From Ascaris suum (taxonomy: Eukaryota; Nematoda; Chromadorea; Rhabditida; Ascarididae), in contig CM024183.1 in assembly GCA_013433145.1 (NCBI GenBank), positions 6,035,703 through 6,099,702 of the forward strand: DNA of 64,000 nucleotides. The letters are read 5' to 3'. A program made the translations under genes and the position numbers. Below are positions 1 to 11,620 of the stretch, one piece after another. The notes beneath the pieces were generated by a model that saw only the letters and a program-made list of their open reading frames with translations, made no database searches and had not been told where the DNA came from. The stretch's first letter is position 1. Every line of letters starts with the position of its first letter.

Positions 1-3000
1 TTGTCTTTGCAACAAAGGCACCTTTTGCGTATTAATGGCACGACAACAACCGTCACTTATATTTGCAAGGTAAACATTCAAAGATATTCGAAAATTTTAC
101 ATACATTAATATGCATTATGATAGTGACAAATGGTCTCTTTTCGTGGCGAAAAAAATCATCTTCAAGTATTGGTACACCTTCTAGATGAAAACCAAACGA
201 AGATACTCCGCTACTTAATCGTACTCAGCGAATAAACCTTTTCAGAGAAATGAATAAATGGAATAAAAAGTGCCTCTCAAGCAAATATCTATCTACGCTC
301 AGGAAAGAACTCGTTCCATTTACTAGTTTTTTTTTTAAATTTCTTTATTTATGCGTTGACTAGTAATCAATGTTTTTTTCAATGTTTTTTTCAAAGAAAC
401 TTATATTAATATTGTAACCAATAAGAATATGCAAATGAAAAACCTAAGTAAACATTTAAATGATAGATTTCGAAGTTATTTGATGATGACCATTTCGAGT
501 GAATTTGACTCGAATAATAATACATCCAAATATTCAGTTAATCAACGTAAACAATAGAGAAAAGGTCTCTTTTTAAGAAAATAGTAAGAAAGAGAATAAC
601 CTTCGGGCGCTAAAGTATGTGTACTCTCATTTAAGTGCGCAATTTCGATTTGCTCTTTAGTTTGTTGTTGTGATAATCGCTGAAAGAGAATAATATTTGC
701 CGATTTTATTTTTTCGTTGAATCGCTATTGAGAACATGACATTTCTATGCATGAAAAGGCTAAAACTTGAAATTGCGTCTTAACGTTTTTGCGTAATCGA
801 TACATTGTCACTAATATAAACTAGTCAGATGATCGTCTGAATCATGCTTCCACCAGCGATGATTTCCTAACGAGCACTTTTTATCAACCGTTCAGATCTA
901 ATGTCGAGCATCGTCTATTGCAGATATATATCAAAGTGACATTAAAAGCAATTGTGGATTGAACGTAAGAAGAAATCAGGTGGATGAATGCGTGAAATGA
1001 TGAAAAGATAGTATAAGCAAGGCGAAGAATAAGCACAGATAAGAATAGCGTTATTTTATTCGTTGTTATGCCAAGCTACGCAGTACTATTCCGCTATAGC
1101 ATAGCTTCTCTCTTCAGTAGATTATGAAATACGCGAATTTATGTTCAAGATCAGGAAGTGAATCAGGAACCAGTTACAAAGTAATACAATATTGACTCAT
1201 TATTTTCAAAATGTTGTGAGAGATAAAAGGTTACCCGTTATGTTTCAGCAACAAGCGAGGTATGACTACAAAATACCTCCTGTATGTTTAGGAGGCACAG
1301 GCAATCGGGCCTCTGTCCATGGTATATTACTTGAAACGGAAAAGCGATTTAGAACTCTGGTCTAACTTAAAAAATTTGACTGTAGTGAGGGTTCAGGCCA
1401 AGGTGAACTCAGCATACATCTGTTTCTGTTTATGGCCTGCTTAGTGAATCTTAAATTTGTCGTGGATAAACGCATAAAAAGGATGGACAAGCAATCGGGC
1501 GAGCAAATAATTAGACAGACAGACAGCCAGACGGAAAGACAGACAAGTGCTGATGTCAGGAATGTGCATATTCATTATGTTGTGTATATTCGATAAATTG
1601 AAATATCAGCCATTGAGTTTCCTTCTATAGAGTCATTTATGAGTAAAAATGGAAAGAAATTAATCGAACGCTGTATAATGCAGAGGAAAAGTGAGAGAAC
1701 TTAATGTGTGAGAGATGATCAAGATAGAGAGGAGATTAAGAGCTGATATGGAAAGTTGAATTGACCACCCGGAAATGGTTTAGAAATGGTTTGCTAAGAC
1801 TGACTCATAGATGGTTGCAAGGCATTCAACTCAAAAAGCCCTTGAAGGACTGCGCAATTTTGTCATTGTTCTGCACGGATAGCATTGTAAAGGCAGGCCA
1901 AATCTCAGTTTAGCAATTGTAACGCCAAACGTGAGCAAAACATAGTAAATACTCAGCTCAATGATGAGAAAAAATAAAGAAGTTTAGTAAACCATGTTGA
2001 TATAAATGAATTAAATAAACTTCTGAATTAAAACTGCTTCAAAGTTATGAAAGCGTGAAGATGCAAGACCTTTTAAAAAAAAGAGGAATATGATTCAAAG
2101 TACCATGAATTAAACTCAACGAGCAGTTTAGAGGTATGAAAACTTTGAAGCTATATAAATGTATCATATTTTGATAAAATTAATAGCAGTATAACAAAAT
2201 TAGGCAAATTCCTTTTGATCGAAAAACTGCTGCACCTTTCTTACATGCATAGGTGAAACGGGATATAAGCCGATAAAATGACAATTGTTCATGTGTTCAG
2301 CGAAAGTGATTCTCGCAGCTTAATGCTACAATCGATTAAATCAAAGCTTCCTGACCGACCGATTAACCCTTAGCTCTATACAGTAATTGAGATCCTCATA
2401 TCAACATCTGAGCACACTATTGCTGGAATAAGTGAGTTCGCACTTGAGGAGGTGGATGACGGGAAGGGTGGACGCCTCTTATAGGTGGGGACACAAAAAG
2501 CATACAGCACTCTCGAAACGGAAATGCTAATGACAAGACCCGCACATGCCCTCGACTCGAACTTTGAACTTGAAATAACCCCGAATTTGAAATTACCTGC
2601 CCTATGGAAGATAGGCGATCACAGTGACAAAGGGTGTTTGCTCGAGCAAATGACTGACAAAATCATCCTTATCACCCCTTCTGTTCTACATGTTCTTTAG
2701 CTCACCTACCAGCCCGGAAACACGCGGAAACTGGCTTTGTTCACGGATAACATGAAACTATTCTACAAAGGAAAGGCTTCAAATGAACAGCTTGTGATGG
2801 ATTAGATGGTCTCAGAATTTGCTGAGTCGAGGAATACTTCAAAATGATGTATATGACAATTAACTCATAAAAAACACTGGTTAGCAAATATTGCTCCTCC
2901 TATCAACTGGTTGATGTTGACCCAGATCTAGAGTTGATAACGGAGAACAAACATATAGAGGCAGGGCCTAGGACTTTTCATAGACCAACAACTATGCTAT

Positions 3001-5799
3001 TGAAGGCACTTTAACATGATAACAAAACATTTTCCAATCATCCTGCAGAATCTGTCCGTTATACCGGTCGTTTTTTCTGAAGCACAAACCACTATTTTAC
3101 AGCTTGGTGTTATCAAAAATTAGGCCGCTCATCCGCGTGATGATGAATATTCGTGCGAACAGACCCATTAATCATTCAACGACTGTTAAATCAGGCATTA
3201 AATATATATTGTAGAGAAAAAATAAACAAGAAAATCGAGGTTATCAAGGTCAGATACAATTTGAGTGAAGTGAATTTTAAGAAGGAAACTCGTGCTCATT
3301 TCTCAACAATATAATCACTTCATCTAGCGGTGGACCGTATTAGAAAAACAACCAACTATGTGTGCAAAATGTCTAGAATTAATATTTTGCAATCAACGAC
3401 GAGATTCGATGCAACATATTTGCTTAATTTACATAACGCAAATAATAAATGAAATCTTTTATTTGATATCAAATCAATTTGTTGCCTATTATTCTGAATC
3501 GATGAAATCAAAGAAAAAAATAAGCAAATAAATGAAAAAAAAAAACTTACTCTATTAGGTGGACCTCTCAATAGAAATGTGATATGTTTTCGATACATAA
3601 TACAATAAAGAATAAGCAAAACACCGATGACAATTGTGAACATGAGTGAAACAGCGAATGCGATTGTCCATGTTTGTGAGCAACCCATTTGCTCTTGCTT
3701 TCTTTTTATGCTTTCCATTAATGCTGCCTTCACAAGCAACCGTTCATTTACTAACAATCACAACGAAATGATATAATGAAATCGCCAATAAATGAGATAA
3801 CGAAAATTATACTGAAATATTCAAATTGAAATTCAATTTACATATTACATTTCACATTTGAAATATGCAAATTTCCATTTATGATGGATTTGCATAGACT
3901 CCATACAACTTTTATTATCATTAAACAATGCATAATTTTTACAAATATTAAGTAATGATTTCATATGCGAATTTAAATTTATATAGACGTATAGACGTAA
4001 TTAAAGCATAGAAATCAACATCTGCTCTGCCGGAATTCTAATGCTCATTTAGTAATCTTTTTGCAAACATGCATTAAAATGCAATCACATCTGCATAGAA
4101 ATGTCTATGCATTTCCTTTAGTCCCTTAGTCAATTTCAATAGACTGGATTTTTCCCTTAGTCCCTTAGTCAATAGCTTTAAAAAACCAAGTAGGCTACAT
4201 GTTTTGATAATTAGCACTCAGCGTAATCCGTAAATTGAGCCTAGTTTCATTTTGTTGAAAGTTTGTTTTCTATAACTTCAATATCGCAGGTTGTTGCTGA
4301 ATTCGTGAATTTCTTCTAAAATCTATTCTTTTCAAATGTTGAGAGAATTAAATGAGTGCTTTATCGAGACGGAAAGCTAATGTTTGTTGAAATCGCAGTT
4401 TTTTATTTTTATTTTTATTTTTTTTAATGCAGTTTTTTTTCATCCGATGGACTATGGAAAAAATTTATTTCCTATGGGATCTGATCGAGTTTTGTTTGCA
4501 TAATTTAATAATTGTCTTCTTATTCGTAATACTTCATCCATTACTGTGTGGCACTATGTTTTTAACTTATCAGCGATTAATCTACATGCATTCAAGAGAT
4601 TCTCGGTGACATCATTTATGAGACTGAGAAGATCAGTTATCTAAGGACGTTTCCTTGAGGAATATCAGTGGAAAATTTTACGCTTGCATGGCAAAGTTTC
4701 GCTAACGTTGACCTTAAAAGAATGATTCAAGAGAAATGATTGCATTTTAGGAGTTTATATCAAACAACCGGAAACAATGCAAAATTGTAATTCAGTCAAA
4801 AAAGAATTTTTAATGATACACAAAGCCGAAAGATTTGCACAGCCGGTATATGCTGCGTCAGTTTGAATTTTATAATGGAGTACAATTATCCAATCGCTTA
4901 TGGTATCCGAATCTGGGCGATGAAGAGGTGAACGCCGGCCGGTGCCACTACAGGCGAACGCAGCCGGAAATTCCGTTCTTGGCACTCCCTGCGATTATCG
5001 TCTCAGGGCAAAAACGGTATCATGTAGTCCTTCGACAGCTAGCAAAAGCTCATGATTTAGCAGGCGCTTTCAAATAAAAGAGATAGCTGACAGGACGGAG
5101 ACCTCAGATTGCACAAAAGCAGCTGCAGCAAAGAAGAAGAACTCTTTCTTCGGTCGGTTCGTGGTTCATTCATATGACATTTGACATCGACTCCACTTGT
5201 CACTCGCCACTAACCGACAGCACACGAGGAGCGTGGTGGAAGATTACCTTCCCCATTCCTCCCCTCCCTCCTTGTCCTAGGCACGATTGACACTGCCAAC
5301 TGAAACAGCCGAACTCGACTTCAATTTCGGGGACCTTTACTCCCACGTCAACATAGGCAGCAACGGTCCCGACGCGATCATCCGATTACTCTAATATTTT
5401 CTCATCTCCTACGGCCACGAGGATAGCATTATCAAAGGCGAGGATGCATCGAGCCGCAATCAACCAAGTAAGGATTCAGATGCAAATTCACATTTCAAAT
5501 CATATATTCTTCTTCTTCTCGGATTCTCATACATATTCCCTTAAGCGCATTTAGCTACGCATGGAAACCGAACACGCATAAAGCCATATTGTGTAGCGTT
5601 AGCCTGAATTTACAGGTTAGGGGATAATTCGATATACCACATTTTGCAACGACTTCTGTAGTCTTGCAAAGTGACGTTAACTTACCAACCGACGAATTCC
5701 AGAAATGTAAGTGAACATATTTTCAACAAAGGGTGATTATTGCACTTTCCGATGATGAAGAATCAAGAAACACGCCATGCTTTATCTATCTCAACAGGC
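1..5799. other. Intergenic, no gene recognised apart from the 3.55 kb candidate exon
   Basis: AT-rich sequence with short unconvincing frames. Two patches, about 2440-2760 and 4870-5460, are more G+C-rich and may be old element remnants, but I can identify no protein. A small direct duplication of CCTTTAGTCCCTTAGTCAAT type lies at about 4117-4173. Confidence 0.5.
3551..3750 (-). other. Candidate orphan exon with one membrane helix
   Basis: On the minus strand an open segment is bounded by a GATTGTTAG acceptor (3752-3751) and a consensus AGA|GTAAGT donor (3550-3545). It would encode about 66 residues with a basic stretch (ESIKRKQEQ), one hydrophobic helix (WTIAFAVSLMFTIVIGVLLI) and a basic flank (MYRKH), as in a single-pass membrane protein. 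I found no partner exons on either side and recognise no family. It may be chance in AT-rich DNA. Confidence 0.3.
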
Positions 5800-6233
5800 T
5801 ACACCTATTTTGCGATAAGATTGCGATGATGAGAGTTGAACGAATAATGCTGTATGTTTGTTTGTGCCCTTGAATGCGAGAAGCTTATTGCTCTTGTATG
5901 CCCTTTTTTGCTCTGTTTTAGACAAGAACTTTAGAACTCATTCCTTAATTTTGCGCTGAATTCATCATTTACCGCCGATTACTAAAAAAAATTCAAAAAG
6001 CTACTTTTTAAAACGATTTTGTGGTTTTCTTGTCTTCTTTAAGAAACAATTTTGTCATATTCGTCGGCATTACTGTTAACAGAAAGAGTACATTCAGAAA
6101 GCACTGAACAAATCGACTTTACTTGGATTTATACGGTATACAATGCAAATATAACTGCAAAAATTATAATTTATTGAGCAAACGAATTACAAAACTCGTG
6201 TGATATTGTTGTTCATAGCAATTCGATTGCCCA

Positions 6234-7330
6234 TTAAACTTGTGTGCAAAAGTTTAGCATATTACACACTTTTTCACTCGTTACTTCACGTTTCATAGAG
6301 TTCTTGAGGCTTTTTCTCATTTGCTGGAGGTCCGCATCCGCCGCTTCACATTTCAACCCATATGCTTGAAATTGATCGCATATATTGCCAATAAATTTCT
6401 GAAATTAAGAGAAAAAAATGAAATGATTTCAATAATCTCTCCTAAAATTTATAAGGAATAACGTACGAGACAAAGCGCTAGGGCGACTTCTGCACACTTC
6501 AAATCTACAACCAATCTCTTCGAAAAAAAAACCAAAATAAATAAATATGTAAATTATCCTTTCGGTGTTTCGTAAAACTTCGATTTCTTATTTTGTATTA
6601 CCGAAGAAAAGCTGAACTTATCGATGAACAGCGTCGAGGAATTTCCTCAAGTACATTCTTCTATACTGAGATAGGAGGTAGACGTAAATTGTTTGGCATC
6701 AACCATAATAAGATATCAATTCATTGCCTCAATCCAAGGGAACAAAATCGGCCAGGATGCAAATGCCCTTGGACGCAATTGTGCACTTATGGTCATACCC
6801 ATCCTCTCTCTTTCTGAATATTCCAGATGGAAATACGAACTTTCGCAGGTGCTTATCTTCTACTGCCGATGCCTACAAAAGGCGAGGAATCTGGAGATAA
6901 AATGACCTGTTATTCTGAAAATGTAACGATCCTTCAGAATAAGATGTACAGTCATAGTATCTGTAGTATCTATATTATTAAAAATTGAGCTGCTCATTTA
7001 GTCCACTTATTCCTAAAGAACATGCTGTGCGCCTAATTTTCATCTGAAAGCCTCAATTCTTGTACATTTTTCGGTCAGGGTTTTTCAAAAAACAGGAGAG
7101 TGTATCGAGGATGTAGGCGAGAATCCCTTCTGCCTCGATATCATCCATGCAAAGGAATTAAATCTAACATCGACTTGACGTTCAACCGCTTTGTCGACTG
7201 CTTCTGCGTTCAAGGCCATGATTTCGTCCACTAGAGCATTACATTTTTTGCATGCTTCAGTTGAAGAAATTTCCACCGGAAGTGCTAGGCTGTGGGCAGC
7301 GATTGCAGCGAACAAAATTATAGCTCTCAT
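6234..7330 (-). CDS. Saposin-like secreted protein, copy 1 (two exons)
   Basis: Exons on the minus strand are 7330-7169 (54 codons) and 6398-6234 (54 codons plus TAA), joined in phase 0 across a 770-nt intron with donor GAT|GTTAGA and acceptor AATTTCAG. The product is 108 residues. Residues 1 to about 17 form a signal peptide (MRAIILFAAIAAHSLA). Cysteines 27, 30, 61, 71, 99 and 105 follow the saposin-B order: CxxC, two central cysteines 9 residues apart, then CNMLNFC at the end. In this family cysteines pair 1-6, 2-5 and 3-4 around a bundle of amphipathic helices that binds or perturbs lipid membranes, and in nematodes such proteins act in gut digestion or antimicrobial defence. The exact role here is inferred only from the fold. 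A 3' splice acceptor lies 12 nt before the ATG, and an AATAAA lies at 6170-6175, about 60 nt after the stop. The short second exon is easy to miss because it is below usual ORF cut-offs. Confidence 0.85.
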
Positions 7331-7342
7331 TTCCTATCCCCT

Positions 7343-7350
7343 CTGAAATT
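7343..7350 (-). promoter_or_regulatory. 3' splice (probable spliced-leader) acceptor of saposin copy 1
   Basis: The minus strand reads AATTTCAG followed by a 12-nt leader and the ATG at 7330. The same spacing of 12 nt occurs in copies 2 (9575-9582) and 3 (18503-18510). This fits either spliced-leader trans-splicing or cis-splicing from a non-coding upstream exon; sequence alone does not decide. Confidence 0.6.
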
Positions 7351-7760
7351 CAAAGATTTTCTCTTATTGTAAAATAATACAAGCCCAGTGTAAAACTTTC
7401 ATGAAAATGTCAAGGATGACGCTGATAATGTTACTATAAGACGGTATTTCATAGTCTTTATTTCCTGCTTTCTCCTTCTATTGAAAAAAAAGCTAATCTG
7501 AAATTTACTCGATTTCAATATGACGCAACACTGAGCAATGTTTTCTAATTTCTTCTATTACGGTATGCTTAAAATTGTACATAGCCAACAACATTGTCTA
7601 GAAATTAACTCTGGAAATATTGTACGTCTTCAAAAGATAATTTAAAAAAAAAAAGGTCGTTGAGGAATGAAGGATTACAATTAGTCATTAACGATTTTGA
7701 TCCAGGTGCTAATTAAATATAGAATAAGCTTGTACATAAACTATCCTCGATGTTAAATAC

Positions 7761-7960
7761 CTGGGTGGTGCATTATTTTTAAGACAACCTTTGAAGTAAT
7801 TATTAAAAGAGGCAATAACGTTACTGGCGAGATCGACTCCATTTCGTTGAGGTGAACTTCATTTCTTTTACTCTGGCTGCACATACAACAAAAACAATAA
7901 ATTAGTCGCGCACAAGCCAATGGACCACTTACCGAGGTTGAAATGAGGAATGGAGTCGAC
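7761..7960 (-). other. Conserved intron-like unit upstream of saposin copy 1
   Basis: On the minus strand a CCTCG|GTAAGT donor (7932-7931) and a TGTATGTGCAG acceptor (7878-7877) bracket a 56-nt A/T-rich segment at 7877-7932, the size of a typical small nematode intron. A second donor, CCCAG|GTATTT, follows at 7760-7759, which would make 7761-7876 a 116-nt exon. Copies 2 and 3 keep both elements. This may be a multi-exon 5' untranslated leader of the saposin gene or an unrelated conserved transcript. Only copy 1 keeps a long reading frame across the junction; copies 2 and 3 have TAG right after the acceptor, so a coding role is doubtful. Confidence 0.4.
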
Positions 7961-8175
7961 TGAGGAAAACTGTTATTACTTTAACGAAGTATGCAAAATT
8001 CCATTTGATAGAATTTTGCATGACGCTTTTTTTGCATAATTTGCATAGCGAACGAGACAATTTCCCAGCCAAGAGGAAACAAGCAGGAAAGAGCGCCCGG
8101 AAATTGTTGGGATTTTTTCTCTTTTTTTGCATTAGCTTATTTGCTCAACCATTTTCGCGAGTTGCATTTCTTCTA

Positions 8176-8759
8176 CATTTTGCCATAAAAATTATCTATA
8201 GCAATTTTAGCCCTTTCTCTTCATAGCATCGATCGATCTATTCGTGCACTTTTCCAAAAGCTTGTGCTGAATCTTCGTGATGTGGTATGATGAATTCTGC
8301 CCATAGCAAAGTTTATGCACCAACGAAGGATCATGATTAAGGGAGACTCTATCAAATGACGAGGATGAGAAACAATCGCCATTATTAGCCATGTCTCCCA
8401 CTCGAAATTCTCCATGGCCTGTTTATTTCCCTATAAACCTCTATCATACCAAATCGTACCATAATGTAATCATCGCCCCACATTCTTGTCCTATCTCAGC
8501 CATAGTTTCATCTTTACTGTTGTTATGTGGATTTTTAGCTTACATCTGTTAATTTCATTGCAAATGGAGGAATACTCATTGATTTAGTGAGCGAATATCT
8601 GCATTATATAAGCATAAATAAAAATATTAAGAAGAGTTCAAAAAAAATTAAAAATCATTCAGAGACAAGAAATGATGAGTTTTTGTTTAAGGCACAATGT
8701 TATAGTTGTAGCGTGTTGAGGCTATATTCCCACAGTTTTATACCTGTCTCTTTCGTTGG
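8176..8759. other. Spacer between the inverted saposin blocks
   Basis: About 585 bp of unique AT-rich sequence separates the two arms. The short overlapping reading frames here show no recognisable protein. I see no gene. Confidence 0.6.
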
Positions 8760-8993
8760 TCAGCCGTGAAAATGGTTGACCAAATAAGCTAATGCAAAAA
8801 AAAAGACAAAAAATCCCTAAAATTTCCGGGCGCTCTTTCCTGCTTGTTTCCTCTCGGCTGGGAAATTGTCTCGATCGCTATGCAAATTATGCAAAAAAAG
8901 CGTCATGCAAAATCATGTCAAACAGAATTTTCTATACTTCGCTAAAGTAATAACAGTTTTTCTCACTCGACTCCATTCCTCATTTCAACGTCG

Positions 8994-9049
8994 GTGAGTG
9001 GTCCATTGGCTTGTGCGCGACTAATTTATTGTTTTTGTTATATGTGCAG
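8994..9049 (+). other. Intron-like unit upstream of saposin copy 2
   Basis: A CGTCG|GTGAGT donor and a TATGTGCAG acceptor bracket 56 nt, at the position mirrored by 7877-7932 in copy 1. The base after the acceptor starts CTAG, giving a stop in the frame that is open in copy 1. Confidence 0.4.
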
Positions 9050-9594
9050 CTAGAGTAAAAGAAATGAAGTTCACCTCAACGAAATAGAGTCGATCTCGCC
9101 AGTAACGTTATTGCCTCTTTTAATAATTACTTCAAAGGTTGTCTTAAAAATAATGCACCACCCAGGTATTTAACATCGAGGATAGTTTATGTACAAGCTT
9201 ATTCGATATTTAATTAGCACCTGGATCAAAATCATTAATGACTCATTGCAATCCTTCATTCCTCAACGATCAATTTTTTTTTAAATTATCTTTTGAAGAC
9301 GTACAATATTTCCAGAGTTAATTTCTAGACAATGTTGTTGGCTATGTACAATTTTAAGCATACCGTAATAGAAGAAATTAGAAAACGTTGCTCAGTGTTG
9401 CGTCACATTGAAATCGAGTAAATTTCAGATTAGCTTTTTTTCAATAGAAGGAGAAAGCAGGAAATAAAGACTATGAAATACCGTCTTATAGTAATATTAT
9501 CAGCGTCATCGTTGACATTGTCGTGAGAACTTTTCATTGGACTCGTATTATTGTATAGTAAGAGAAAATCTTTGAATTTCAGACAAGATAAGAA

Positions 9595-10655
9595 ATGAGA
9601 TTTATAATTTTGTTCGCTGCAATCGCGGCCTGCAGCCTAGCACGTCCGCTGGAAATTTTCCGTGGAGCGTGCAAAAAATGTAACTCTGAAATCACCGGAG
9701 TCATGATCTTGAAAGGAAAATCAACCGACAAAGCGATTGGCCTTAAAATCAGTGTTAGTTTTAATTCCATGGTATCGAGGGAAAAAAGATTCTTGTCGTA
9801 CGTCTTCGTTCCACTTGCTGCCTTTTAAAAAACCGTGATCCAGAAAAAGTATAAAAGTTGAGGCATTCAGATGAAAATCAGGCGCACAGCATGTTCTTTA
9901 GGAATAAGTGTGCTAAGTGAACAGCTCAATTTTTAATAATATGGATACTACAGATACTATGATTGTACTTCTTATTCTGAAGAATCGTTTTTCTTGAGAA
10001 TAATTGGTTATTTCATCTGTTAGTTCCTCGTCTTTGTATATGCATCGCCATTAGGAGATAAACACATACGAAAGTTTGTATTTCCATTTGTAATGTTTAG
10101 GAAGGGAGAAGAAGGGTATGACTATAGGTGGACAATTGCCAAGGATATTTCCATCTTCGTCGGTTTTGTTCCCCTGGATTGAGGCAACGAATTGATGTGT
10201 TGTTGTGATTCTTAGGAAACAGTTCATGTCAGTCTCTTATCACAATATGGGAGAATGTACCTGAGGAAATTCCTGAACGCTTCCCAGTTCGTCGATAAAT
10301 TCAGTCTTCTTCGTCAGTGCAAAATGTTGTGAAAAAGTCGAAGTTTTACGAAATATCGAAGGGATTATTTCAAAATTTAGATTTCAAATGTGTAGAAATC
10401 TCTTTAGCGCTTCATTTCGTAGAATTATTTTCTAGAAATTTTTAGCAAAGATTGTTCGAATGATTTCATGTCTCTTTTCTTGAAATTTCAGAGATTGATG
10501 AAAAAAGTATGCGTTATAGTTCGAGCATCTGGGTTGAAATGTAAAGTGGCAGGCGTAGATATCGGCAAATGAGGAACCGCCTCGCGAACTTAATGAAAGC
10601 TGAAGTAATGAATGAAAAAGTGCGTAATATGTCAAACTTTTTCACACAAGATTAA
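9595..10655 (+). pseudogene. Saposin-like gene, copy 2, decayed
   Basis: Exon 1 (9595-9753, 53 codons) is open and encodes a signal peptide (MRFIILFAAIAACSLA) and the first CxxC pair (residues 26 and 29). The donor is AGT|GTTAGT as in the sister copies, and the acceptor AAATTTCAG leads into exon 2 at 10492. Compared with copies 1 and 3, exon 2 has lost one base near 10563-10566, so it stops at TGA 10570-10572 after 26 codons. Past the deletion the old frame continues to the equivalent TAA at 10653-10655, but the codons for the fifth and sixth cysteines have become CGT (10623-10625) and TTC (10641-10643). Those two normally pair with cysteines 2 and 1, so the domain could not close even without the frameshift. 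The leader acceptor and an AATAAA (10714-10719) remain. A sequencing error could explain the deletion but not the lost cysteines. Confidence 0.8.
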
Positions 10656-10835
10656 TGGGCTGTCGAACTGCTGTGATCTAGAATGCTACATCAATTGCAT
10701 AGTTGAGTTATCGAATAAATTTTAATTTTTGCACTCATGTTTGCACTGTATACACTATAAATCTAAATAAAGCCGATTCATTCAGTGTTTTCTGCATACA
10801 TTCTTTCTGATAACAGTAATGCCCAATGGTATGCT

Positions 10836-11620
10836 ACATTCGTTCCTTGGCAGAATTTTTTCCTTTGAATCATTATCTTGCCTAAGAACAGTCGAGAAAG
10901 AAAACCTAGGAACTGTTTACGCCGAATAGGACTTTTAACTGCCATGGGCAAATTTCTATTCTCAAGAACACTGATTCCTTGTCGTTTTTCAGGTTTATAA
11001 TTCATATACTTGTAATAGGTGAGTTTGCATCTACAAACTGAATCATTTCATTTCACACTCTCTTGTTCTAAGTTGTACATTTGATTATTCAATCCTTCGG
11101 CCATTTAGAGAATGCCGCTTGATCATCAAATTTGTGGCATTTGCGGTAATGCGTTAACCATACATGGGCAACGCTTGATGTATTTTTCATTTTTTAAGGG
11201 GGATCGAATATGTAATTTAAGAAATTGGGGAATTTGGTGTACATGTCGTTGAGATCCTTCGAAATAAGCATTCCTTTCCAAATTTACCCGCATATCATTT
11301 GCTCTCATCCAATCATGTTTCCTGAGATCGCGATAAATCTGATACCGTAGAATGGGATGCGGTGTAATAATTTAAGGGGAAATATTAGCACCGTCGTTTG
11401 TGGAAAATGTTACCTCCAAAGCACACGTTTTTCATGAGCGTGACATTGTTGATGAGTAAGAGGTGAAGGACATTATCTTCACAAGTGGGCTACTGGCCAA
11501 ATCAACTAAGCTATGTGCCTAAGGAATGGCTCAAGGTAGTCTGCACGAGGTACAAAGCCGTTTGCATAAGAATAGCGGAAATTAAGGTGCAACGATGAGG
11601 CGAAAGCCAGTACCGCGTGC
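10836..11620. other. Intergenic, nothing recognised
   Basis: No gene, RNA or repeat that I can support lies between the copy 2 block and the 221-bp tandem duplication. Confidence 0.5.

Larger units (their letters stand above)
5800..8175. repeat. Duplicated saposin block, copy 1 (left arm of inverted repeat)
   Basis: This block carries the gene, about 0.4 kb of 3' flank and about 0.85 kb of 5' flank. It is repeated in inverted orientation at about 8760-10835 and in direct orientation at about 14065-14933 plus 17857-19248. The part from about 6060 inward is shared with the inverted copy. Boundaries were judged by eye and could shift by tens of bases. Confidence 0.8.
8760..10835. repeat. Duplicated saposin block, copy 2 (right arm of inverted repeat)
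   Basis: This is the reverse complement of about 6060-8175, mirrored about a centre near 8.46 kb. The 5' flank of copy 2 (8780-9590) is almost base-for-base the mirror of 7340-8160, while the exons differ much more. Confidence 0.85.

Noticed and set aside
2485..2820. Possible reverse-transcriptase relic (LALFTDNMKLFYK)
   Set aside because: Resemblance to the FADDTKLF motif is weak and several stops interrupt the frame.
7929..8132. Minus-strand 67-codon frame in copy 1 upstream block that extends across the intron-like unit
   Set aside because: Copies 2 and 3 carry a stop directly after the acceptor, so a conserved protein is unlikely; the splice-like sites are reported separately.
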